DNA of 64,000 nt from contig OY253661.1 of assembly GCA_958009055.1 (NCBI GenBank), forward strand, positions 372,001 through 436,000, written 5' to 3'. This document shows, piece by piece, positions 55,175 through 64,000 of the stretch (its first letter is position 1; every line of letters begins with the position of its first letter). A model generated the notes under the pieces. That model did not search any database. It saw only the letters and a list, made by a program, of their open reading frames with translations, and was not told the DNA's origin. The DNA comes from Choricystis sp. odSpoLacu1 (lineage: Eukaryota; Chlorophyta; Trebouxiophyceae). The position numbers and the translations under genes were made by a program.

Positions 55175-55964
55175 AACGAAGCCGTGAAAGCAGCAACGGT
55201 GTGTGTGTGTGGCGTGCGCCTGTTTCATTCGGTGTTTTTTTTTTTTTTTCATTCGACTGCGCCATTTTTTTTTTGCCCTTCCCCTCCGCCGCCCACCACC
55301 GACCAACAACAACTCCATTTTTTGCCGTGCCTGCTCAGGCTCGGCCGTCCCCCCCCCCCCCCCCCCCCCCCCTCGCACTCCCGACCATTCACCGGGGACT
55401 GGTGCGCTTTTGAGGTTTGGCGACCAGAAACACGGTCGCACACACACACAAAAACGCTCGCACACTAAGACGCCGTTGAACAATTGCTGCTCCACACAGA
55501 CATACTCGCTATTGTCCCTTTCTGCGACACAACAACAAACGCCTTGCCACGCGCGAGCTAAATGACACGCGTTTTTCCTTTTTTTCATTTTCCGACCAAG
55601 ACTTGCCCAGGCTCCAGCTGCGCACCCCCTTTTACCTCGTTTCGGATGATCTATCTACACACCGTTTGCCTCAAGACTTTTGCCCCCTTTTTTTATCGCG
55701 ACAACACCACATGCCCCCCCTGGTCACTTCCAACCTCTTTTTCGGTCCCGAGAACCATTTATTTTTCATGCTCCCCCCTTTTCCTACCTGCCCCGACAAC
55801 GCTTGCAACCTCCACAAAGAACCCCTCAATCTGCAGCATTCCAACAAATCGTGATCAGGGGGAAAAAAAGAGCGGTGGTGAGAGAAGCACGGCGAAAAAC
55901 AATACACAACGCGGCGGCGCGTGCTTGGCGTCTTCAATCCTGTTCCTCCCCCCAAAACTCCACG
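55175..55964. other. Tandem intergenic region with T- and C-tracts (RRM protein / desaturase)
   Basis: These 790 bp are the longest gene-free stretch and clearly less GC-rich than the flanks. They contain T13 near 55237, T9 near 55266, a C24 run, and pyrimidine-rich sequence up to the desaturase start. An open frame at 55562-56041 has no family resemblance or coding bias, and overlaps the desaturase start in another frame. It is probably 3' UTR plus promoter/5' UTR. Confidence 0.5.
55349..55372 (+). repeat. C24 homopolymer
   Basis: Twenty-four consecutive C, the longest single-base run in the window, in noncoding DNA. Length is unreliable with most sequencing methods. Confidence 0.9.
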
Positions 55965-57804
55965 ATGTGCAAGGCCACCGTCCCCCCCCCCCGGACCGGC
56001 CTGCTGGCAACCCTGCTCGACTTGGCGGCCGAATGGAATAACGTGGCTGCCGACACGGTGACGACACAGAAAAAGCGCGCGACCGCGCCACCACCGCCGC
56101 CGCGCGCGGACGGCAAGCTGACGCTGGCCCACGTGGCGCAGCACCACACGGAAGGGGATGCCTGGGTGGCGGTCAAGGGCAAGGCGAGTGTGCGGGAGAG
56201 TGGGCGAGGGGGCGGGGAGGGGCGCCAATGTGAGTGGACGCAGAACGCGCGCGCGGCGCGTGGACGCGCCACGCGCCAGCCCACACTGTGGGCCACCCCC
56301 GGGACACCAGTCGAGCACTGGCCATGGAGTGGGGGCGGTGGTGGGCGCGATGGCGAGGCCAGCCGCCGGGGCACTGGGAGGCAAGGAGGAAGACGAAAAA
56401 AACGACGCCGTCGTCGGCGTCGCCGCAACCCCGCCCAAAAAGCACACACTCACCCCCCCACACACACACCCACACACGCACACAACCCTTCAGGTCTACG
56501 ACGTCTCCACCTTCATCGACGCCCACCCGGGCGGCCGCGTCCTGCTGGCGTACGCGGGCAAGGACGCGACCGACGCGTTCTCCGCGTTTCATGCGCCCGC
56601 CACGTGGTCCTTCCTCAAACGCTTCGCTGTCGGCGACCTCGTCGAGTCCGACGCCGCCCCACCCGCCGGCACCCTGATGGCCGACTACCGCGCGCTGCGG
56701 GCGCGCCTGCTGGCGAGGGGGGCGTTCAAGTCGTCCCTCCCTTACTACGCCTTCAAACTCGCGTCCACTGCAGCCCTCGCCGCCACCTCGCTCGCCGTCC
56801 TGCGCGCTGCGAGCGCAGTGGGGTCCACCGCCGCCACCCTCGCCCTCGCCTTTGCGTCCGCCGCCGTCATGGGCCTGTTTTGGCAGCAGAGCGGGTGGCT
56901 TGCCCACGACTTTTGCCACCAGCAAGTGTTTGCCAACCGCAAGGTCAACCGGGGGGTGGCCCTGATGGTGGGCAACGTGTGGCAAGGGTTCAGCGGTGAG
57001 TTGGTGTGGTTGGGAGGGAGGAGAGGGTGGTGGGTGTCGACCCTCGCAAAAAAAAAAAAAACTCACTCACACCACCCCACACCACCCCTCCCAGTCGCCT
57101 GGTGGAAGCACAAGCACGACCAACACCACGCATGCCCCAACGAACTCGACGGTGACACCGCCACCCCCCTCGACCCCGACATCGACACCCTGCCCCTCCT
57201 CGCCTGGTCCCCCGCCCAGCTGGCCGCCTCCCGCGGCCCTCGGTCCCTCCTCCGGTCGCAGCACCACTACTTTGTGCCGTTGCTGCTGGCGGCCCGCCTG
57301 GCGTGGGCGCAGCAGTCGGTGGCGGTGGCGGTCGATTTGCTGCGGTCGCCCACAACGCGCGTCTGTGGCGTGATCGAAACGGGAGGCCTCGCCCTCCACT
57401 ACGCGTGGACGGTGGGCGCCCCCATTGCCGCCCTCGGCCTCGCCGGCGGCCTGGCCCACGCTCTGACCGCTCAACTGGTGGCAGGGCTGTACCTGGCGCT
57501 TGTCTTTGTCCAGTCGCACAACGGCATGGAGGTCTACTCCTCCGTCCTCGACTGGATGACCGCCCAAGCCGTGTCCACTCGCGACGTCGTCTCCACCCCC
57601 TGGACCGACTGGTTCACGGGGGGCTTGAACTACCAGCTGGAGCACCACGCGTTCCCCGGACTGCCGCGCCACGCTCTGGGCAGCATCGCGGACGACGTCA
57701 AGCAGCTGTGCGAAAAGCATGGCCTCGCCTATGAATCGGTGACGATGCCGGTGGCCACCAGCCGGGTGCTGCAGCACCTGGCGGACGTGGCGGCGCTGGC
57801 GTGA
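55965..57804 (+). CDS. Front-end fatty-acid (or sphingolipid) desaturase with N-terminal cytochrome b5
   Basis: ER desaturase that inserts a double bond between an existing one and the carboxyl end. Exons 55965-56183, 56494-56995 and 57095-57804 give 476 aa. The cytochrome b5 domain spans the first junction: KLTLAHVAQHHTEGDAWVAVKGK then VYDVSTFIDAHPGGRVLLAYAG with heme-binding HPGG. Three His boxes: HDFCHQQ, HKHDQHH (HxxHH-type) and QLEHHAFP; Gln in the last box is diagnostic for front-end enzymes. Four hydrophobic segments are present. The first intron uses a GC donor (AAG|GCGAGT). A C11 run at 55982 is in frame. Delta-5, 6, 8 or sphingolipid delta-8 specificity cannot be read from sequence. 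Intron 1 has a CCAAT at 56225. Confidence 0.9.
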
Positions 57805-58072
57805 GAGAGAGTGTGTGTGGTGGTGTGTCTTTTTTGTTTCGTGCCCTCTCTTTTTTTTTTGCCCTCGTGTGATTCTCCACGACCCAACGTATTCTTTTTT
57901 TCTTTATCGGCGTGTTGTGTGTGTGTGTGTAACCCCCTTCCCTCTGAGCCCTTGGTGTTGCACAGGAACCAAAATGTCCCCCTCTCTCTTGTCTTGTTTT
58001 TTTTGTCTTTCCCTCTCACCAACGCCAACGTTTCCCGCCCACACACACAAACCTCTCCATCTCTCCACCTCT
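57805..58072. other. Convergent 3' region desaturase / SEC24
   Basis: 268 bp of T-rich and GT-rich sequence between two stop codons; no gene seen. Confidence 0.4.
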
Positions 58073-61000
58073 CTACGCCTTGGCCAGCACCGTCTTCTGC
58101 AGCGCCGCCGCAAATTCGGCGTAGCTGGGGCCGGCCGAGGACCGGTCCTCCACAAAGAAGGGCGCCACGTGCGCTTCAGCCGGCGTCCCCGCCTGCACCA
58201 CAAACAACGGCGGCCGGTTGGCCCGCCCCCGCCGCAGCGCCTCCAGCACGGCGCACACGCGGGCGGATGCGTCCGACCCCGGGCGCACGGGTTCGGGGGT
58301 GAGGGCCATCACATCAGCAGGCGGCCTGGCAGCATCCACCCCAAACACGCCGGCCATGAAGTCGGGCCGCACCGCCCGCCCCAGCCACAGCACCAGGACG
58401 CGACCCGCGTCGATGAGGTAGGCGCCCGCCGAGTCGAGGGCGGCGGCGGCTAAGGGCGCCGGAGCGGGCAGCAGGACTGCACCATCGCCACGGGGGCGCC
58501 CCCAGTCGCCTGCCGGGTCGTGCAACGGCAGGGCGGTGGGATACAGCATGCGCAGCAGGCCGGGCACGGAGGCCGCCATGGCGTCGTGGGCCACGGCGGC
58601 GCGCTCGTCGGGGGCCACGTCGCGCGCGCCTCCGCGCAGGGCGGCCAGCTTGGTGGCGCCCAGCGCCCAGAGCGGCAGGCAGCGCAGGTTGGTGGGGACG
58701 AGGAGGGCGGTGTGTGGGGGGGCGCCCCTGCCTCCCGCGGCGAGGGCGAGGCGGTATTCGCGCAGGGCGAGGCCGACCTTGTGCGCGAGCGCGGCGCGCG
58801 TTTCGTCGAGGCGGGCCCCATATGCTTTTTCGACAGCGAGTTTGGCGAGCAAGGCGGCGGTGGCCCCTCCATCCACCGCGCGGTACAGGTCGGCCAGGTC
58901 GGGGACGACAGGGACGGCCAGGGTGTGGACGCGGATGCGGCGCTCGCCACAGGACGCGGTGTAGAGCAGGGCGCACTGCATGTAAGCGGTGGGGCCGGGG
59001 ACGACGCCCTCCTCGTGCGCGATCTGCACGGCGAAGGCTTTGTCGGGGTCGACCTGAGAGGGAGGGGAGGGGAGGAAGAGGTGTGTGAGCAACGCAGCGC
59101 GGACGAAAAACGGCACCGGATTTTTGTTTAACCCACCCTCCCAAACACGCACCTGGGGCAGCGCCAACAAATCGGTCGACCGCACAAAAAAGTGGCCGTG
59201 AAACGCGGAGATGCGCAGGCCCTTGGAGCAGCGAATCCGCATCACTGCCTCCCACCCCGTGGGCCGTGAGATGTTGTGCTCAATCTCGGCCGCCAACCGC
59301 GCGCCGTCCCGCGCCGCCGCAAACCCGGGGTAGTAGTACAGCTGGCCGCACGTGTACTTGGGCAGGGCGCCGAGCGAGGCGAGGTCGATGGGGCCGGCGG
59401 GGCAGGCGAATACGTCCACAGCGACCTGGGCGCGCGACGCTTCGGCCGCGTACTTTTTCCAAAACGGGTCGTCCGGGGCGCGCGTCTTGGCTTCCGCGTC
59501 GGTGCCCCACCCGGCCGCCGGGTCGCGGGGGGCGCCCGCTTTCAGCTTGCCCGCGCCCCGGGTGGGGGGGGAGGCGGCAAAGAGGAGGAGCTTGCCGCCG
59601 GTGGGCGCGAGAATCATGTAGGCCGCCTGCAGGGCAGCGCCCGGGGCCGCGTCCGGGGGGGCGGCACCCCCACCTCCCGCCGCGGCCACGGCGGCGGCGG
59701 CAGTCGACGGCAGGGCGTCCAGCGCGGCGTCCAGCAGGTGACGCGCGTCGGCCGCCGTCGCCAACAGATCGTCGGGCAGCGGGACAAACGGGTCGTCCAC
59801 GTCGGGGACGACGACCATGGAGGGGGAGGAGGCGGCGGGTTTCAGAGGGTAAAAGTGGAGGGTGGCGTCGTAGGTGAGGAGGCCGACCTGGGCGCGCCCG
59901 TCGCCGGGGAGCGTGTCGAGCGCGCGGCGAACCGCGGCCGCCGCTGTGGCCACCATGCCCGACGCGACGGCGGGGGGGGACACGTCGATAACGAAGAAGT
60001 AGGCGGGGGGCATGGGGGGGCGCACCATGTATTCAGCGGGCGCGACCTGTAGGTTGGTGAGTGGAGGAGGGAGGTTGGAAAAAAACGGCGACCGAAACGA
60101 AAAAACCCAACAAAAAACATTTTCTCTCCCCAAAACTACTCACATACTCCACGCTGCCCCCCGCCAGCTCCGGCCTCTCCGCCACGTCCAACCGCTTGCC
60201 CGCGCCATCCAGGCCGCAGTAGTATTCCACGGGCACATCGTTCAAACAGGCGCACACATTGCACGCAAACCGCCGCCCCCCATCCGCCCACGTGACAAAC
60301 GGGTTGATGTAGGTGCGGCACCGCCTGCACCGCACGATGCCGGCCTGGGTGAGGGGGACGACGGGGACGTCGTCCTGGGGGTCGGCCATTGGGTGCACGA
60401 TCGCGCCCACGGGAAGTTGAAACCGCGCCCGTGTCGCCTGCTGCGCTGGAATCGCGTTCACCGTCAACCGCATGAAGCGTGGGTCGCACGACCCCGGGAC
60501 AGGGGGAGTCGGCATGGCGCCCGCGGTGGCAGCCGCGTCGCCCGCGGGGCGGGGAAAGGTGGAGGGGTCACCCCCCGGTGCGCCCGGGCCCGCGGGGGCC
60601 AGGGAGATGGCGTCTGGGGCGTCGAGGACACCAGCGCCACCGGCGTACGCTCCCGGCGCGCCGTAGGGAGGGGGCGGCCCGCCGGGCGGGGGTGGGGGGC
60701 CGCCGTAGACGGGCGGCCCGGGTGGCGCGCCAAACGAGGGGGGGGGGCGGCGCGGGGGCGCCGTAGGACGGTGGGGCGGGGGCGCCGGGCGGCGGCGCGC
60801 CATAGCCGGGCGGCGGCGGGGGCGGGCCGCCAAAGGAGGGGGGGGGCGGCGGGGCGCGGCGCGCTCAACCCGCCGGGCGTGGCCGGCGGCGGCGGCGCGC
60901 CGTACCCAGGCGGTCCCGGCGGCGGCGGCGCGCCGTACCCAGGCGGTCCCGGCGGCGGCGGCGTGCCATAGGCGGGCGGCGCCTGCTGTACCCCCATGGG

Positions 61001-62047
61001 CGGGGGCGGGGGGCGCGCCCCGCGAAACGCGGGCGGCGGCGCGGCGAAGCCGCCAGAGGGTGGTGGTGGTTGCAGCGGCGGCTGCGGCGCGCCGCCATAC
61101 CCCGGCTGCTGCGCCGGCGGCCGCGGCCCTCCGTACGGCGGCCGAGCCGCACCATGCTGAGGCGGTTGCTGCGGCTGCTGCTGCGGCGGCAGCGGCGCGG
61201 CAGAGGCGCCGTAGGGCGGCGGCGGCGGCGCGCCCCCGTTGGCGGCGGGCGGGGGGCCGGCCGGCCTCCATCCAGGAGGCGGCGCCCCCCCCGGCGGCGC
61301 AGGCGGCTGCTGAGGCGCAGCAGCGCCAGGCGGCGGCGGGAAGGAGGGGCGCTGCGGCGGCGCAGCAAACTGTTGCTGCGGCTGCGGCGCGGCGGGCGGC
61401 GGGGGCGCCTGCTGCGGCGCCCCGTAGCCACCAGGCGCACCGTATCCGCCAGGCGCCACGGGAGGGGGCGCCCCGTACGCGGGCGGCGGCGCGGGCGGGG
61501 GCGGGGCGGCGCCCGGGGGTGGGGGCGGGGCGAAGCCACCTGAGACAGGGAGAGAAGGGCGGGGAGGGGAGTGTGAGCAACGGTGCCCGCGGGGACCCCT
61601 CTCTCCCGCACACACAGGTGCCCACACTGTGTGTATGTGCACCGCTGCCGGCGCGGCGTGTCGTAGGGCGCGGCGCGCGGGCCCAGTGCGCGCGCGCACA
61701 GACGAGGAACGCAATGCGCGCGCTTTGGTGCGAAAAAAACGCGACCCGCGGCCTCCACACGGGGCGCCCCACAGCTGGGCGCGCCCGAGTCAATGCAAGT
61801 TTCACTGAGGCCGCGTTTCGGGCGCAGGCAGGAAGAGCACGAGGGCGGGGAGGCCTCGGCCCAGCGGCGCGCGGTGATTGGCAATCGGAAAACGTCGCGC
61901 GGCGTGTCGGCCCGCCCGCGCCAACTGGAGCCGCTTCCACGCCATGTCTTTCCCAGACTCAATGACACACTGTCCACCCCTACCTTGTGGCGGGGGCGCG
62001 CCATACTGGGGCGCGACGCCCGGGGGCGGGGGCGGGGGCCACGACAT
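58073..62047 (-). CDS. SEC24: COPII coat protein SEC24, frame broken twice in the Pro-rich N-terminus
   Basis: Cargo-binding COPII subunit at ER exit sites. Exons 62047-61984, 61539-60144, 60046-59153 and 59053-58073 give about 1,110 aa. Residues 1-340 are a Pro/Gly/Tyr/Gln-rich disordered region with GYGAP-like repeats. Then come the SEC24 core start RLTVNAIPAQQATRARFQLPVG, zinc finger CRRCRTYINPF with CNVCACLNDVP, trunk PPAYFFVIDVS, and YMILAPTGGKLLLFAASPP. GCGER-type SCGERRIRVHTLAVP and a gelsolin-like end LVLWLGRAV complete the protein. The frame shifts at a G9 run (60838-60846) and a G10 run (60738-60747); one base fewer at each restores PSFGGPPPP...PSFGAPPGP. Intron 1 has an inverted CCAAT at 61876. 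SEC23 is excluded by the N-terminus. Confidence 0.93.
60884..60975 (-). repeat. 33-bp tandem repeat in SEC24 N-terminus
   Basis: The 10-mer CGCCGTACCC recurs at 60898 and 60931, period 33, with a third degenerate unit. It encodes an 11-residue GPPGYGAPPPP unit. Confidence 0.8.
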
Positions 62048-62319
62048 TGGGGGATGGGTCGCGACGCGGTGGAGAGCCCGCGGTCGGGAGAGGGCGCGTG
62101 GGGGAAGGAGGTGTGAGCGAAAGAGGCGGTTTGTGGTTGTCGAGGGGTCAGTGTCGGGCGGTGCTGACAACCAAGCCCCAAGCCTTTGTCTCTCTCGACG
62201 TTCGTGGCGCAACGCTTCTTCGTTCCTGATCGATAAATCTTTTCTTTTCACCTTGTCCGCTCCCTCCCTCCCCCCCCGTCCCCTCTGCCCGCTCCAACCT
62301 CGATCCACACATCACTACT
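62048..62319. promoter_or_regulatory. Divergent promoter region (SEC24 / starch synthase)
   Basis: 272 bp between starts with an AT-rich patch GATCGATAAATCTTTTCTTTTC near 62228-62249 (only key bases given) and pyrimidine runs before 62320; no coding sequence. Confidence 0.45.
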
Positions 62320-64000
62320 ATGCTCACCAGCCGCGTTGTGACCGCCAACCGGGCGGCAGGCCGCGCCCCCGCGCGCACGCCGGCGCGCGCACACCGCGCC
62401 TCGCCCCCCACTCGCGTCAGCGCTGCTGCCGGCCCGCCCCGCGCCGCGCCGCCAACCACCCCCTCCGACACGCCCTCCACCGAGGCCACCACCCCGCCCG
62501 CCCGCCCCTCCGTCGCGGGCCCCATGCCCATCGTCTGGATCTCCACCGAGGTCGCAGGCTGGGCGTCCACGGGCGGCCTCGGCCAAGTGTCGGCCGAACT
62601 GCCGCGCGAGCTCGCGCGCCGCGGCCACCGCGTCATGACGATCGCGCCCCGCTGGGACCAGTACGCGGACGCGTGGGACACGGCCGTGAGTGTTGATGTT
62701 GGCGGCGAAACTGTTCGCTTTTTCCACACGAAGCGCAGTGGCGTGGATCACGTGTGGGTTGACAGCCCCATCTTCCTGGAGCGCGTGTGGGGCAAGACGG
62801 GGAGCAAGCTGTACGGTCCCACGTCGGGGACGGACTACCCGGACAGCCACGCGGCGTTTGCCCTGTTCTGCCGCGCCGCGCTCGCCGCCATCAACTCCCT
62901 CCCCTTCTCCCCCGCGTCGGGCGCCCCTGGCGCGCGCCAACCCTTCGCCATCGTGGCCAACGACTGGCACGCGGCCCTGGTGCCCGTGCTGATCAAGGAC
63001 GAGGAAGTGCCGGCGGGAAGGTTCACCAACGCGCGCACCGTGCTGGTCGCCCACAACGCGTCCTTCCAAGGCCGCGCCCCCGCCCCCTACTTCTCCGCCA
63101 CCGGCCTGCCCCAGTCCTCGTTTGACCGGTTCGCGTTCGAGGACGGCGACCCGCGCGCCCCCGGGGGTCCCGACCCGGGCCCCACCCCCCCCCGGCGCGC
63201 GCTTCGCCAAGGTCAACTGGCTGAAAGCGGGCGCGAGCGCGGCCGATCGCGTGGTCACGGTGTCGCCCGCGTACGCTGCCGAACTCACGTCCGGCCCCAA
63301 GGGCGGTGTCGAACTGGACGGCGCGTTCCTGGCGGCGGGCGTGGAGGGGATCGCGAACGGTCTCGACACGGCGGTGTGGTCGCCGTCGACATCCCCCCAC
63401 ATCGCGCTACGACGCGTCGAGCGTGACGTCCGGCAAGGCCGCCGCCAAGGCCGCGCTCCAAGCCGAACTCGGGCTGGCCGTCGACCCGGCCGCCCCCCTG
63501 GTCGGCGTCGTGTCCCGCCTGGAGGAGCAGAAAGGGATCGACCTCCTGCTGGCCGCCGCCCCCGCCCTCGCGGCGGCGGGCGTGCAGCTCGCCATCCTGG
63601 GCACGGGGAAACCCGTCCTGGAGGCGGGGCTGGAAGCCCTGACCGCCGCCCACCCTGGCGCCGCCGCGGGCATCGTCCGGTTCGATACCCCCCTCGCCCA
63701 CCGCATCTTTGCGGGGGCTGATATCGTGGCCGTCCCGTCCCGCTTCGAACCATGCGGCATCGTCCAGATGCAGGCGCTCTCGTTTGGCGCAGTGCCCGTG
63801 GTCGCGTCGGTTGGTGGCCTCATCGACACCGTGAAAGAGGGAGTCACGGGCTTCCATGTGGGCAAGTTTGAATCAGATGAAGAAGCGTCGCCCGCGGACG
63901 TGGAGGCGCTGACGTCGACCCTGCTGCGCGCGGCGGCTGCCGTCGGCACGCCCGCGCACGACGCGCTGCGTGCCAAAGCGATCGCGACTGAAGTGTCGTG
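62320..64000 (+). CDS. GBSS1: Granule-bound-type starch synthase (GT5), frame broken twice, C-terminus outside window
   Basis: Transfers glucose from ADP-glucose to amylose in plastid starch granules. A transit region (residues 1-65, Arg/Ala/Pro) precedes [20 protein letters not shown] near 70-90. The usual KTGGL lysine is Ser. GBSS-type stretches follow: [50 protein letters not shown], and [12 protein letters not shown]9 run (63185-63193) and a C6 run (63393-63398) break the frame; removing one base from each joins [22 protein letters not shown] to [21 protein letters not shown] and on to [10 protein letters not shown]. The catalytic [15 protein letters not shown] and GGLIDTV motifs are intact. 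About 560 codons are inside the window. GBSS is favoured over soluble SS by the KTGSKLYGP region. Confidence 0.88.
63185..63193 (+). repeat. C9 run at first frame break of starch synthase
   Basis: Nine C after PGPT; the next frame continues [11 protein letters not shown], a conserved GT5 strand. Eight C restores it. Confidence 0.8.

Noticed and set aside
55562..56041. 159-codon open frame before the desaturase
   Set aside because: Overlaps the desaturase start in another frame and shows no domain or coding bias.
62320..64000. Starch synthase as a pseudogene
   Set aside because: All catalytic motifs are intact and both breaks are single-base homopolymer changes of the same kind as in essential genes such as SEC24 and FTB.

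Overview
The window is nuclear DNA of a GC-rich eukaryotic alga, most likely a green alga (Viridiplantae). Genes have spliceosomal introns (about 50-590 nt, GTGAGT/GTGCGT donors, CACAG/CCCAG acceptors). Several products point to a plastid-bearing green lineage: a CURT1-type thylakoid curvature protein, a granule-bound-type starch synthase, an ACR11/12-type plastid ACT protein, a CLMP1/Phox-type TPR-PB1 protein, plant-type UBP6 and a TSPOON/LOLITA-like TSET subunit. An SSNA1/DIP13 homologue suggests that the lineage makes or recently made cilia. I saw no convincing TGTAA polyadenylation signals, so I do not place it among core chlorophytes. No rRNA, tRNA, CRISPR array, transposon, prophage or defence system was recognised; it is a gene-dense housekeeping region.

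Layout, left to right: secreted protein (-, partial), exosome RRP43 (+), mTERF (-), MIS18 (-), giant Ala-rich kinase-like protein (+), CCT-domain protein (-), diaminopimelate decarboxylase (+), LRR protein (-), ceramide synthase (+), spermidine synthase (-), glucosamine-6-P N-acetyltransferase (+), KDEL receptor (+), CYP51 (+), coiled-coil protein (-), UBP6 deubiquitinase (+), CLMP1/Phox (-), TSPOON-like (+), ACT-domain protein (+), J-less DnaJ-like protein (+), FHA/MCRS1-like (+), CofD/YvcK-like (+), adenosine kinase (-), LRR/RAD7-like (+), farnesyltransferase beta (-), CURT1 (+), inositol polyphosphate multikinase (-), lumenal TPR protein (-), xanthine dehydrogenase (+), SSNA1/DIP13 (-), SUFU-like protein (-), three-RRM protein (+), front-end desaturase (+), SEC24 (-), and GBSS-type starch synthase (+, running off the end).

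Twelve start-codon pairs are head to head, mostly 110-350 bp apart, so most promoters look bidirectional. The short gaps contain poly(dA:dT) tracts that stand out in this GC-rich DNA. The genes do not form one pathway. Functional neighbours are only loose: sphingolipid and sterol synthesis, polyamine, purine salvage and catabolism, secretory traffic (ERD2, SEC24, TSET), and plastid starch and thylakoid shape.

The most important observation for anyone using this sequence is that at least ten reading-frame breaks sit exactly on C/G homopolymers of 6-15 bases. In every case removing one base restores a conserved protein. An eleventh break sits on a (GC)10 repeat. Affected genes are the kinase-like protein, CCT protein, coiled-coil protein, UBP6, CLMP1/Phox, farnesyltransferase beta, SEC24 (twice) and starch synthase (twice). 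This looks like systematic one-base homopolymer over-calling in the assembly rather than pseudogenes.
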